Shown in pieces: positions 1 to 7,512 of a stretch of DNA of 64,000 nucleotides. The first letter of the stretch is position 1. Each line of letters begins with the position of its first letter. The notes beneath the pieces were generated by a model that was not told the origin of the DNA, searched no databases, and worked only from the letters and a program-made list of their open reading frames with translations. The translations under genes and the position numbers were made by a program. This stretch comes from G963677485 sp942492855. GTDB lineage: Bacteria; Armatimonadota; HRBIN16. Location: assembly GCA_942492855.1 (NCBI GenBank), contig OW818647.1, forward strand, positions 1,426,001 to 1,490,000, written 5' to 3'.

Positions 1-284
1 TTCTTGCCATTTGGGTTCTGCTGGAGCAGCAGAATGTATTCCTGCTCACCCTCAAACTGCAGCTTCACCTTGATGCAACCGTTGGTCAGCGTGACCGGCT
101 CAGGTGAACGCTCCTTGCGGTTGGTGTGTTTATCTGCTCCGCTGATGGGTATGAGCGTCACTTGAAACTGGGCCTCTGCAGGGAAGGACACATGGTCATA
201 CAGCGGCCTGATGGTGATCTCGGTCTGCTGATTTGCAGGCACGATCTGAGGTGTGCATTCATAGAATACGTGAGCCAGTTTCAT
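1..284 (-). CDS. Hypothetical protein, N-terminal part (runs off the window)
   Basis: An open frame starts at ATG 284 and stays open to the window edge, giving 94 residues (MKLAHVFYECTPQIVPANQQ...). A GAAAGGA ribosome site lies about 7 bases upstream, which supports this start. The visible part has no signal peptide or membrane segment. It looks beta-rich, with alternating hydrophobic and polar residues, as in the N-terminal sandwich domain of a carbohydrate-active or sulfatase-type protein, but I recognise no family. It lies downstream of the Gfo/Idh/MocA gene on the same strand, separated by about 200 bp holding an inverted repeat, so it may be a separate unit. The stop codon is outside the window. 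Confidence 0.6.
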   Translation of the reverse strand, partial: MKLAHVFYECTPQIVPANQQTEITIRPLYDHVSFPAEAQFQVTLIPISGADKHTNRKERSPEPVTLTNGCIKVKLQFEGEQEYILLLQQNPNGK

Positions 285-343
285 GACAATGTCCTTTCTG
301 ACAAACCGTCTGACTAACTTGATTGGATGGGATTCCGTTGTGC

Positions 344-445
344 GTAACTGGTCGTAGGGGCGTCCCTTGTGGGCGCCTGTTCGTACAAGGGGCGACCGGC
401 GGTCGCCCAAGGGCCACCACAAGGGTGGCCCCTACGACCAGTTAC
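344..445. repeat. Inverted-repeat element, family B (102 bp)
   Basis: Perfect 18-bp terminal inverted repeats (344-361 GTAACTGGTCGTAGGGGC and 428-445) enclose a GC-rich core with nested palindromes GGGGCGACCGG/CGGTCGCCC and CTTGTGG/CCACAAG. It shares the CGTAGGG...CTTGTGG / CCACAAGGG...CCCTACG signature with copies near 25.2, 25.4 and 60.9-61.4 kb. It contains no gene and could fold into a long hairpin or be a small non-autonomous mobile element. Confidence 0.75.
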
Positions 446-481
446 AGTCTGGGCTGCCGTGTCTGTACGGGCAGGTGCTTC

Positions 482-1603
482 CTACTTATCGAAGCTGGGC
501 ACCTTCATCTGAACTCCGCCCTTTTCTGACGAGGCGTGTGCGATGATGCCAGGCACGGTGTAGGCCAAAGCCTCGTGGATGTCCACGGCGGGCTTGCGGT
601 TGTTCACCAGCGCGTCGATGAACTCGTGGGTCAGGAACGGCTCTGCACCCTCATGGCCGCCACCCACACGCATGGGTTCTGGCAGCATTGTCTGCGCCCA
701 GTTTGGCTGCTGATACTGCTCATATTCGGCCTCTGCACGGGCGAATCCCGCACTGTCCTGGCCCATCTTGTGGCTCGAACGCCGGATAATCGGGCCAAGC
801 CCGTTCGCACTCGGTTCGAAGAAGCTCATCTTGCTGCCGTACCATTGCGCGCGTTCGCAGCCGCCAAACGCGCCGCGCCAGTTGATGGACACACGGAAGG
901 CGTTGCCTTTGTTTGTTTTGAACATGGCGGTCTCATTCCAAAACTTGTTGTGGTAGGTGTTGCCCTCCATAATCGGGTCACCATCACCCCAGCCCACACT
1001 GGTCACTTCGGTCAGCCGCTCACCGGTCAAGCCCACCAGGAAGGAGGTGCAGTGAGTGGGGTAAAGCATGGGAGGAAGGCCCCATCGCCAGGTGTGGTTT
1101 CCCTTCTCGTCTTTCCATAGTTGATATTCCATACCGGCATGGTGGTATTCGGCTTCGGTATAGTAGATGTCGCCAAATTTCCCCTCCGCTAAAAACTTGC
1201 GGGCTGAGATCAAAGCAGGGTGATAATAACTGGTCTCGGCCATCATGTATGTCAAGCCGGTCTTCTTCTGAGCGGCGAAAAGCTGCTCCGCCTGAGCGAT
1301 GGAGATACACGCCGGCACCGCGGAGATGACGTGCTTGCCCGCCTTCATGCACGCCACGGAGTGCTTCACATGGTCCGGTGCGCCTGAGAATACCGCCACC
1401 GCATCGACGTCCTTATCTTTGATCAACTCCTCAAGCGAGGGATAAGACTTGTTGCATTTGTAGACTTCCATGAGGAACTTACGGCGGTCGTCACGCAGGT
1501 CGGATACCGCCTCCACGATGCAGTTTGGGTCGAGATGCCAATGGAACGCGGCTCCGAATCCGCCGCCGACGACGCCTATCCTGATTTTCTTCGATGAACT
1601 CAT
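482..1603 (-). CDS. Gfo/Idh/MocA-family oxidoreductase
   Basis: NAD(P)-dependent sugar or polyol oxidoreductase-like protein, 373 residues, the usual length for this family. The N-terminus carries the Rossmann glycine motif GVVGGGFG. The conserved EKP site of the family is replaced by SAVPA in the segment GKHVISAVPAC, so the usual active-site lysine cannot be assigned there. The middle and C-terminal part (about 130-340) fits the family's alpha/beta substrate domain. I chose ATG 1603 because GGAG sits 9-12 bases upstream; an in-frame ATG at 1639 has no ribosome site. No signal peptide is seen, so it is probably cytoplasmic. The substrate is unknown. The divergent neighbour is a polyol operon, which fits sugar catabolism. 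Confidence 0.85.
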   Translation of the reverse strand: MSSSKKIRIGVVGGGFGAAFHWHLDPNCIVEAVSDLRDDRRKFLMEVYKCNKSYPSLEELIKDKDVDAVAVFSGAPDHVKHSVACMKAGKHVISAVPACISIAQAEQLFAAQKKTGLTYMMAETSYYHPALISARKFLAEGKFGDIYYTEAEYHHAGMEYQLWKDEKGNHTWRWGLPPMLYPTHCTSFLVGLTGERLTEVTSVGWGDGDPIMEGNTYHNKFWNETAMFKTNKGNAFRVSINWRGAFGGCERAQWYGSKMSFFEPSANGLGPIIRRSSHKMGQDSAGFARAEAEYEQYQQPNWAQTMLPEPMRVGGGHEGAEPFLTHEFIDALVNNRKPAVDIHEALAYTVPGIIAHASSEKGGVQMKVPSFDK

Positions 1604-2339
1604 GACGATGTCTCTCCTATGCAGTGCTGCGAGTGCCACCGAGTGTGGTCACTGTAGATTTTGGTGCCTTCAAGCTAGACGTTACCGCGGTTTGTTCAGA
1701 ATGTCAATACCAGCGTTACTGACCAACAGTTTGAGGTTGGTATTCGGGTTTGTCCGGGGTGGGTTATATGACCGGCCCGGGTACCATGACCGGCCCGGTT
1801 TTCCCTTTCCGGGCCGGTCTTTCAGTAAGCTCTCGATACCACGGCGCACAGTGTGGAAGTCAGGCTATCCGCCAGACCGCGCCGGAGATGGGCTGCACGG
1901 CGATTGTGAGCGTGCTGAGAAACCGGCGCGGTCCAATTACGACTGGCGCGATCAAACACGACCGGTCCGGTTTTCCCTTTCCGGGCCGGTCTCTCAGTAA
2001 GCTCTCGATACCACGGCGCACAGTGTGGAAGTCAGGCTATCCGCCAGAACGCGCCGGAGATTCGCCGCACAGCGATTGTGAGCGTGCTGAGAAACCGGCG
2101 CGGTCATTTCCTGATCTGTGATGTCTGTGTCATCTGTGGATTGATATTCCTCCATCAATCCGCTCCGGACATTCGTAACACCTGATCAGTGAAATTCGTG
2201 CCATCTGATGATCAGCTCTCCCCACCGCCAGACCGGCAATTCTACCGCCTATACATTTAGGGGTACAATAATCTGGGGACGTTGCGCCCTGGAAGTTAAC
2301 ACAAATACGTAAAGCAGCAACCTAAGGAGATATCAACGC
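1604..2339. repeat. Gene-free stretch with a 172-bp tandem repeat (family C)
   Basis: From about 1780 to 2110 there are two tandem copies, offset 172 bp, of a unit that begins with the hairpin GACCGGCCCGG-TTTTCCCTTT-CCGGGCCGGTC (1789-1819 and 1961-1991). The unit continues through CTATCCGCCAGA...CGCGCCGGAGAT to GAGAAACCGGCGCGGTC. A third partial copy lies at about 42037-42112. Short open frames over this repeat are artefacts. Bases 1604-1750 and 2120-2260 show nothing I can name, apart from a TACAAT at 2264-2269 that might be the -10 box for the aldolase gene; its -35 is poor. Confidence 0.7.
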
Positions 2340-3107
2340 ATGGATACCAAAACAGTCCTATCGCAGGTAGTGGAGCTATCCCACTGGCTGGGTGAAGAGC
2401 CGCGCGAATTGGCGATTATGGGCGAAGGCAACACCTCCGCACTCAGTGAAGACGGCAGCTTCTTCTACGTGAAGGCCAGCGGCACTCGCCTGATGGACAT
2501 CCCGGAAGATGGTTTCGTGAAAGTTGACCTCGCAAAAGCACTCGACTTCCTGAAAAACGGCGATGACAGCGATACAGCCACCCAGCAGGCCCTGAAGGAC
2601 TGCCGCGTTGAGGCCACCGAAAAGCGGATGCCCTCTGTAGAGACCTTCCTACACGCGTATCTGCTCTCCCTGCCAAAAATCAAATTTGTTGGGCATACCC
2701 ATGCCACCTACGTAAATATGCTGACCTGCTGCGTGGATGCGGAGAAGCTGATTGCTGGACGGCTGTTCCCAGATGAGATCGTATGCTGCGGCGTCGCTCC
2801 GCTGTGGGTGCCTTACACCGATCCGGGTCTTCCTCTGGCGCGCGAACTAGCGGCCCGCTGCGAGCAGTATATTCAGAAGTATAACACCGCTCCCCGCGTG
2901 ATCCTCATGCAGAACCATGGCATGATTTGTTTAGCGGATAGCGTGAGCGGTGTGCAGAGTGCCACAGCCATGTATCAGAAGACCGCAAAGGTGATCCTTG
3001 GCGCTGTCTCCATGGGCGGTGTGCGCTTTATGAGCGAAGAGAATGTCAACCGCATAGTCGTCCGACCTGACGAAGCGTATCGCAAACAAGTTATCACCGG
3101 TAAATAA
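2340..3107 (+). CDS. Class II aldolase/adducin family protein
   Basis: Zinc-dependent class II aldolase-type enzyme (fuculose/rhamnulose/ribulose-phosphate aldolase or epimerase fold), 255 residues. The GEGNTS loop near residue 30 binds substrate phosphate in this family. GHTHAT (about residues 119-124) supplies two zinc histidines, and the QNHG motif follows at about 192. The start has a strong AAGGAGAT ribosome site. It opens a three-gene operon: 16 bp to the reductase, then a sorbitol-6-phosphate dehydrogenase-like SDR. From this context I infer cleavage or isomerisation of a phosphorylated sugar made by the two dehydrogenases. The exact substrate cannot be read from the sequence. Confidence 0.85.
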   Translation: MDTKTVLSQVVELSHWLGEEPRELAIMGEGNTSALSEDGSFFYVKASGTRLMDIPEDGFVKVDLAKALDFLKNGDDSDTATQQALKDCRVEATEKRMPSVETFLHAYLLSLPKIKFVGHTHATYVNMLTCCVDAEKLIAGRLFPDEIVCCGVAPLWVPYTDPGLPLARELAARCEQYIQKYNTAPRVILMQNHGMICLADSVSGVQSATAMYQKTAKVILGAVSMGGVRFMSEENVNRIVVRPDEAYRKQVITGK

Positions 3108-3123
3108 TCCAAGGAGTGGATGA

Positions 3124-4842
3124 ATGTCACAAAAGCTAGATACCTATGTGAAGGCCCAGGGGCAGTTGCCCGCAACTTGCCTGCAGTGGCGCCTCTATGG
3201 AGCCGGTCTTGAAAACTTCGGCGTGAATGCCCAGCCAGAGGAGATAGCCTTACCGGAGCCCTCAGACGATCAGTTACTGTTGCGCACCGACTCGATTGGC
3301 ATCTGCTTCTCCGACGTCAAAGTCGTCAAGCAGGGCAATGAGCACGCCCGCCTGGTCGGACGTGATATGAAGGCGGATCCCGTGGTGCTTGGCCACGAAG
3401 CGCACGTCACCGTGGCTAAAGTCGGCAAGAACTTGGCGACCCGATACAATGTCGGCGACCGATTCATCGTGCAGGCAGACGTCTTCTACAAGGGCGTCTC
3501 CATGGCTTACGGTTATGTACTTCACGGCGCCATGACCCAGTACGGCCTGGTCGGCAAAGAGATCACCGACGGCGATGACGGCAGCTACCTTCTGCCCGTA
3601 AAGGACAGCACCGGTTACGTGGAAGCCGCATTAGTGGAGCCCTGGGCCTGCGTGGTCGATAGCTATGACCAGCACCGCCGCACCGGCATCAAGGATCATG
3701 GCACCGCATTGGTGGTGGTCGCAGATGATGCCGATGGTTACACCCTTGGCAGCCTGGCCACTGGCCCTAACCCCGCTGTGCCATCCCGAATCGTGGCAGT
3801 GAACCTGAAGGGTTCGCTCTACAACCAGGCGATCAACGCCGGGCTGAACATCGTCAAGGCCGCCGATCTGGCCGCCGCCAAAGAGCTGCTGCCCAAGGGT
3901 GCTGACGATGTGTTTGCTCTCGGCAACCTGTCGGAAGAGACCGTAGAAGAGGCCGCCGCACTACTTGGTGTTAAAGGCCTGATGTGGGTTGCCCGCACCC
4001 AGCCTTTCACCCGAAACCTGAGTCTGGACCTTGGCCGTATCCACTACGATCAGCTCTGGTTCACTGGCACCTTCGGTACCGACATCAGCAAAGCGGCTCA
4101 GCCGGCTCTGCGCAGCGACATCCAGCCCGGATCCAAGATATGGCTGGTAGGCGCAGGCGGCCCAATGGGCCAGATGCACCTACAGCGCGCCGTTCAGATG
4201 AGTAACCCGCCAGCCGTGATTGTGGCCAGCGATGTGGACGATGTTCGCATGGAGTATGCCCGAAACCGCTACGCCAAGATCGCAGAAGACGCCGGTGTGG
4301 AACTCGTCTTCCTCAACCCAAAAACTCTGGGTAACGAGGCATTCGCCGAGGCACTCAACGCCGCCACCGACGGCACAGGATTTGACTACATCTCCTGCAT
4401 GGTGCCTGTCGCACCGATCGTGAGCGACAGCTTCAAGAGCATGGGCAAGTGCAGCGTGATGAACCTGTTTGCCGGCCTCGGCCGCGGCACCATGGGTAAT
4501 GTAGACTACAACCTGGTTTGCGCTCAAGGCGCCCGCCTGTTTGGTTCCAGCGGAAGCAGCATCGACAGCATCAGCAAGACACTGAACCTGATGGAGAGCG
4601 GAGAGCTGAAGACCCGCGCCAGTCTGGCGGCCATCGGCGGAATGACCTCCATGTGGGAGGGCTTGAAAGCCGTCATGGAGAACAAGTTCTCCGGCAAGAC
4701 GGTCATCATCCCCAATATCGAGTTGCCATTGATGTCCGTACAGGAGATCAAGGAAAAGCTGCCCACCGTCTACGCCAAACTGGAAGACGGCAAGTTCTGG
4801 ACAGTCGAAGCCGAGCAGGAGCTGCTGGAGCTGATGCTCTAG
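3124..4842 (+). CDS. Zinc-type alcohol dehydrogenase, L-sorbose-1-phosphate reductase-like, long form
   Basis: 572-residue medium-chain dehydrogenase, well above the roughly 340-410 usual for the family. The N-terminal GroES-like domain has GICFSD (catalytic zinc Cys) and LGHEAHV. The NAD site GAGGPMGQ is at about residues 344-351, the form I associate with SorE-type sorbose-1-phosphate reductases. Between them lie about 150 extra residues (about 190-335, including VVVADDADGYTLGS...LGVKGLMWVARTQ) that look like a second, degenerate Rossmann unit. AAGGAG sits 7 bases before ATG 3124. The downstream SrlD-like SDR supports a role in interconverting polyol and ketose phosphates in the cytoplasm. 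Confidence 0.8.
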   Translation: MSQKLDTYVKAQGQLPATCLQWRLYGAGLENFGVNAQPEEIALPEPSDDQLLLRTDSIGICFSDVKVVKQGNEHARLVGRDMKADPVVLGHEAHVTVAKVGKNLATRYNVGDRFIVQADVFYKGVSMAYGYVLHGAMTQYGLVGKEITDGDDGSYLLPVKDSTGYVEAALVEPWACVVDSYDQHRRTGIKDHGTALVVVADDADGYTLGSLATGPNPAVPSRIVAVNLKGSLYNQAINAGLNIVKAADLAAAKELLPKGADDVFALGNLSEETVEEAAALLGVKGLMWVARTQPFTRNLSLDLGRIHYDQLWFTGTFGTDISKAAQPALRSDIQPGSKIWLVGAGGPMGQMHLQRAVQMSNPPAVIVASDVDDVRMEYARNRYAKIAEDAGVELVFLNPKTLGNEAFAEALNAATDGTGFDYISCMVPVAPIVSDSFKSMGKCSVMNLFAGLGRGTMGNVDYNLVCAQGARLFGSSGSSIDSISKTLNLMESGELKTRASLAAIGGMTSMWEGLKAVMENKFSGKTVIIPNIELPLMSVQEIKEKLPTVYAKLEDGKFWTVEAEQELLELML

Positions 4843-4861
4843 AATCAGCAAGTAAGACACA

Positions 4862-4888
4862 TACGCCGACCGGTCAACGGTCGGCGTA
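4862..4888 (+). terminator. Intergenic hairpin between operon genes 2 and 3
   Basis: Perfect 11-bp stem TACGCCGACCG / CGGTCGGCGTA with a 5-base loop GTCAA, 20 bp after the reductase stop. Only GTTAT follows, not a T run, so it may be a weak or partial terminator or an mRNA-stabilising element that lowers expression of the following SDR gene. Confidence 0.5.
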
Positions 4889-4956
4889 GTTATATCACCC
4901 GTTCAGGTAGTGATACCTGACCATATTCAAACATGACTCACAGGAGCGAAGATACG

Positions 4957-5751
4957 ATGATATTGAACAGACTAGCCGGACAGGTGGCCATCGTCACCGG
5001 TGCGGCGCAAGGGCTTGGCGAGGCCATCGCCTACCGACTGGCAGCCGAAGGCTGCGTCGGCGTCACCATCGCCGATATGCAGCAAGAGAAGGCGCAGATC
5101 GTGGCCGACAAACTGGTCGCCGATTACCCCAACTGTAAATCGCTGGCCGTCGCGGTGGATGTCACCAAACCAGAGCAAGTTGCTGAGATGGTAAAGGCCA
5201 CCACGGATGCTTTCGGCAAGTTGGACATCATGGTCTCCAACGCCGGTATCCTGATCGCTGGCGACATTTTGGATTTCGACCCCGGTAAGTGGGCGAAAGT
5301 GATTGAGGTCAACCTGATGGGCTACATGCACTGCGCTCAGGCCGCTGCTAAAGTGATGGAGCCGAACAAGAGCGGCGTGATCATTCAGATCAACAGCAAG
5401 TCCGGGCTCAAAGGCTCCTTCCGAAGCAGCGCCTACGCGGCCAGCAAGTTCGGCGGTATCGGCCTGACCCAGTCCATCGCGATGGACTTGGCGCCATACG
5501 GCATCCGCGTGCTCTCCATCTGCCCTGGCAACCTGCTGGACGGCACCCTTTGGAGCGAGAGCCTGTTTGTGCAGTATGCCGAGAAGTGGGGTCTGACGGT
5601 AGATGAAGTGCGCAAGAAATACACCGACCAGGTTCCGCTTGGCCGCGGCTGCACCTACGAGGATGTCACCAACATGGTATCCTTCCTGGCCAGCGATGAG
5701 GCCAGCTACCTGACGGGCGAGGCGATCCGCGTCGCCGGCGGGCAACTGTAG
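4957..5751 (+). CDS. srlD-like: Sorbitol-6-phosphate 2-dehydrogenase-like SDR
   Basis: 264-residue classical short-chain dehydrogenase. The cofactor motif is TGAAQGLG (14-21), NAG is at 95-97, and the catalytic region INSKSG is followed by Y160-x3-K164. The stretches INSKSG, ASKFGGIGLTQS, VPLGRGCTYEDV and GGQL resemble E. coli SrlD (glucitol-6-phosphate dehydrogenase) as I remember it, making this the best-identified enzyme of the operon. ATG 4957 is preferred over in-frame ATG 4933 because AGGAG lies just before it. It is expected to be cytoplasmic, oxidising a polyol phosphate to a ketose phosphate. The 114-bp gap from the previous gene holds a hairpin, so it may be less expressed than genes 1 and 2. 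Confidence 0.85.
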   Translation: MILNRLAGQVAIVTGAAQGLGEAIAYRLAAEGCVGVTIADMQQEKAQIVADKLVADYPNCKSLAVAVDVTKPEQVAEMVKATTDAFGKLDIMVSNAGILIAGDILDFDPGKWAKVIEVNLMGYMHCAQAAAKVMEPNKSGVIIQINSKSGLKGSFRSSAYAASKFGGIGLTQSIAMDLAPYGIRVLSICPGNLLDGTLWSESLFVQYAEKWGLTVDEVRKKYTDQVPLGRGCTYEDVTNMVSFLASDEASYLTGEAIRVAGGQL

Positions 5752-5767
5752 GCTGACCCAGTAACGC

Positions 5768-5800
5768 GCCCGTTGCGGCATCAGCCGCAGCGGGCTTTTT
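5768..5800 (+). terminator. Rho-independent terminator of the polyol operon
   Basis: 12-bp stem GCCCGTTGCGGC / GCCGCAGCGGGC (one G-T pair) with loop ATCA, followed directly by TTTTT, 16 bp after the SDR stop. A textbook terminator. Confidence 0.9.
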
Positions 5801-6017
5801 GCGTTTTAGGGGATGGGCCAGCCTTGAGAACCTATGTCCGGGGCGGTCTGTCAGAGCGCTAGCAATGGCAGAAGGGTATAGACCGCGCCGGTCTGGCGGA
5901 TAGCCGAACCAGTCGGCAAGTGCCGGTGTGGATCGCAGGTGATCAGGCACATGGCCGCGGGTTTAGTCACCCAGAGCAGCTACCAGCATATGAATATCAG
6001 GTGTACGGCCTATGATT

Positions 6018-6395
6018 CCGCGACATAAATGTCTCGGCTATTGGCCATCAAGCCTGCTGAAGCAGTCTGGGTGCAGCATCAGGCGCGCACCTACAGGGCG
6101 AAGCCCTGCAGCCTGCTTCAGCAGGCTTGGCAGGTCAATAGCCATGTGCTTTAGCGCAGTCAATTACCCACAAATCCAGATTGGGATCGTATCGACCATG
6201 TGCCGCGACATAAATGTCTCGGCTACTGATCAACAAGCCCGCTAAACCGGGCTGCGGAGCTCCTTGCCGACAATGATAACGTTAATGAAGCCTGCTGAAG
6301 CAGTCTGGGTGCAGCATCAGGCGCACACTTACAGGGCGAAGCCCTGCAGCCTGCTTCAGCAGGCTTGGCAGGTCAATAGCCATGTGCTTTAGCGC
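6018..6395. repeat. Family A MITE-like repeats with a 108-bp direct repeat
   Basis: Two copies of the 20-mer CCGCGACATAAATGTCTCGG (6018-6037, 6203-6222) lie in this gene-free stretch. A near-identical 108-bp direct repeat (6050-6157 and 6288-6395, offset 238) starts at AAGCCTGCTGAAGCAG and ends at TGTGCTTTAGCGC, and contains the palindrome GCCTGCTGAAGC...GCTTCAGCAGGC. The block from 6158 to 6290 is the reverse complement of the right half of the elements at 41.8 and 54.3 kb. The order suggests nested or rearranged element copies. The open frames here are spurious. Confidence 0.8.
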
Positions 6396-6496
6396 GTGGC
6401 AGGGCGGATTGTACAAAATTCCACTACACCGCGCGGCTGATCAATAACGGCTGAACAGGGTAGTCAAGGCTGCCTTGGGCGTTTTGGGTATTAGGG

Positions 6497-6563
6497 AATC
6501 GGACGGATTCGACGGATCAGACGGATCGAGTTTATCGGTCTGATCCGTCCAATCCGTCCGATT
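6497..6563 (-). terminator. Long hairpin after the glycosidase operon
   Basis: Two 29-bp arms (6497-6525, 6535-6563) pair with about two mismatches around a 9-base loop. The arms are built from repeated GGACGGAT units of the same family as the repeats at 13.1, 15.1, 17.1 and 19.1 kb. It lies 10 bp past the stop of the minus-strand GH gene, so it could end or protect that transcript. No T run follows. Confidence 0.45.
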
Positions 6564-6573
6564 AATGCCCACC

Positions 6574-7512
6574 CTACCGCCTGCCCACACCCCGTATCAG
6601 CTGCTGCATCACCAACCCATTGGCGGTGAGCTCTTTGCGGTTGCGGAATAGCCCGTAGTCCACGCCCTCGGCGGCGATGGCGTAATGCACGTAGAGGCAC
6701 TTCACGCGCGCTGTGACCAGCGCCAAGGAGGCCTGCCTCAACAGCTTGCTGTCGGCGTTGCGGATCGCACCATACTCGGTCACCACCACATCACGACCCT
6801 CCAGCCCATACCGGCTCATGGTCTGACGCAACTGCTTGATGGCCAGCGGAATCTGCTCGGGCGGAGTATACGGGTGATACCCTACTCCATCCAGCCAACG
6901 CCGACTGGCACAAGCCTCCAACGCCTTGGGAAACCAGTAGAGCGCGCTGTAGCTCTTCTTCTCGTCCTCACGCCACTCCGCAGCCAGCCCTCCGCTGATC
7001 ACCGGCACGCGCGGGCTCTCCGCTTTCAACACCCGGATGGCGGGATCGAGAATCCGCCGACCAAACTCCGCGGCGCGGAGCTGCCAGTCGACATCGGCGT
7101 CCATCCAAAAGTCGTAGGTATCGGGCTCGTTCCATATCTCCCACGCGGCGATTTGTGGGAGATGGCCGTAACATCTTGCCACCTGCGACAAATACTCACT
7201 CCACAGCTCCGCGCGGTCTGGTGGCCACTTGCTGCTTCGACGAGAGTTGCTCCACGCAGGTGATCCATACAGGCAGACGATCAGCCGGTGCCCGTATTGC
7301 TGTGCTGTTTGGACGGCCAGGTCGGGCTCGGACCAGTCATACCTGCCCTGCTGAGCCTCAATAACCGCCCAGTGCCACATATCCCTCACAGCGATCTGCC
7401 GCCCTGCGGCCATCTGGCGCATCAGCAGCGCATTGTCGACATAGGGGTTCTGCCCATCACCATAGTCATGGCTCTGGGCATGGATGCCAATTAACGGCAG
7501 GTCGATCCTCAT
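6574..7512 (-). CDS. Clan GH-A glycoside hydrolase (GH39/GH5-like)
   Basis: 312-residue TIM-barrel glycosidase. WEIWNEP places the acid/base at Glu129, and VVVTEYG places the nucleophile at Glu246 at the end of a later strand, the classic clan A arrangement. YDWSEPD and HPYTPPEQ are further barrel-typical segments. There is no signal peptide, unlike its neighbours, so it may be cytoplasmic and act on imported oligosaccharides, or be exported by another route. It starts inside the stop of the upstream DUF5722-like gene (shared ATGA, 7509-7512), so the two are translationally coupled and probably work on the same substrate. The exact GH family and bond cleaved are not decided. Confidence 0.8.
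   Translation of the reverse strand: MRIDLPLIGIHAQSHDYGDGQNPYVDNALLMRQMAAGRQIAVRDMWHWAVIEAQQGRYDWSEPDLAVQTAQQYGHRLIVCLYGSPAWSNSRRSSKWPPDRAELWSEYLSQVARCYGHLPQIAAWEIWNEPDTYDFWMDADVDWQLRAAEFGRRILDPAIRVLKAESPRVPVISGGLAAEWREDEKKSYSALYWFPKALEACASRRWLDGVGYHPYTPPEQIPLAIKQLRQTMSRYGLEGRDVVVTEYGAIRNADSKLLRQASLALVTARVKCLYVHYAIAAEGVDYGLFRNRKELTANGLVMQQLIRGVGRR

Noticed and set aside
1470..2121. Plus-strand open frames of 176 and 123 codons
   Set aside because: They cover the antisense of the oxidoreductase start and the 172-bp repeat; the peptides repeat themselves.
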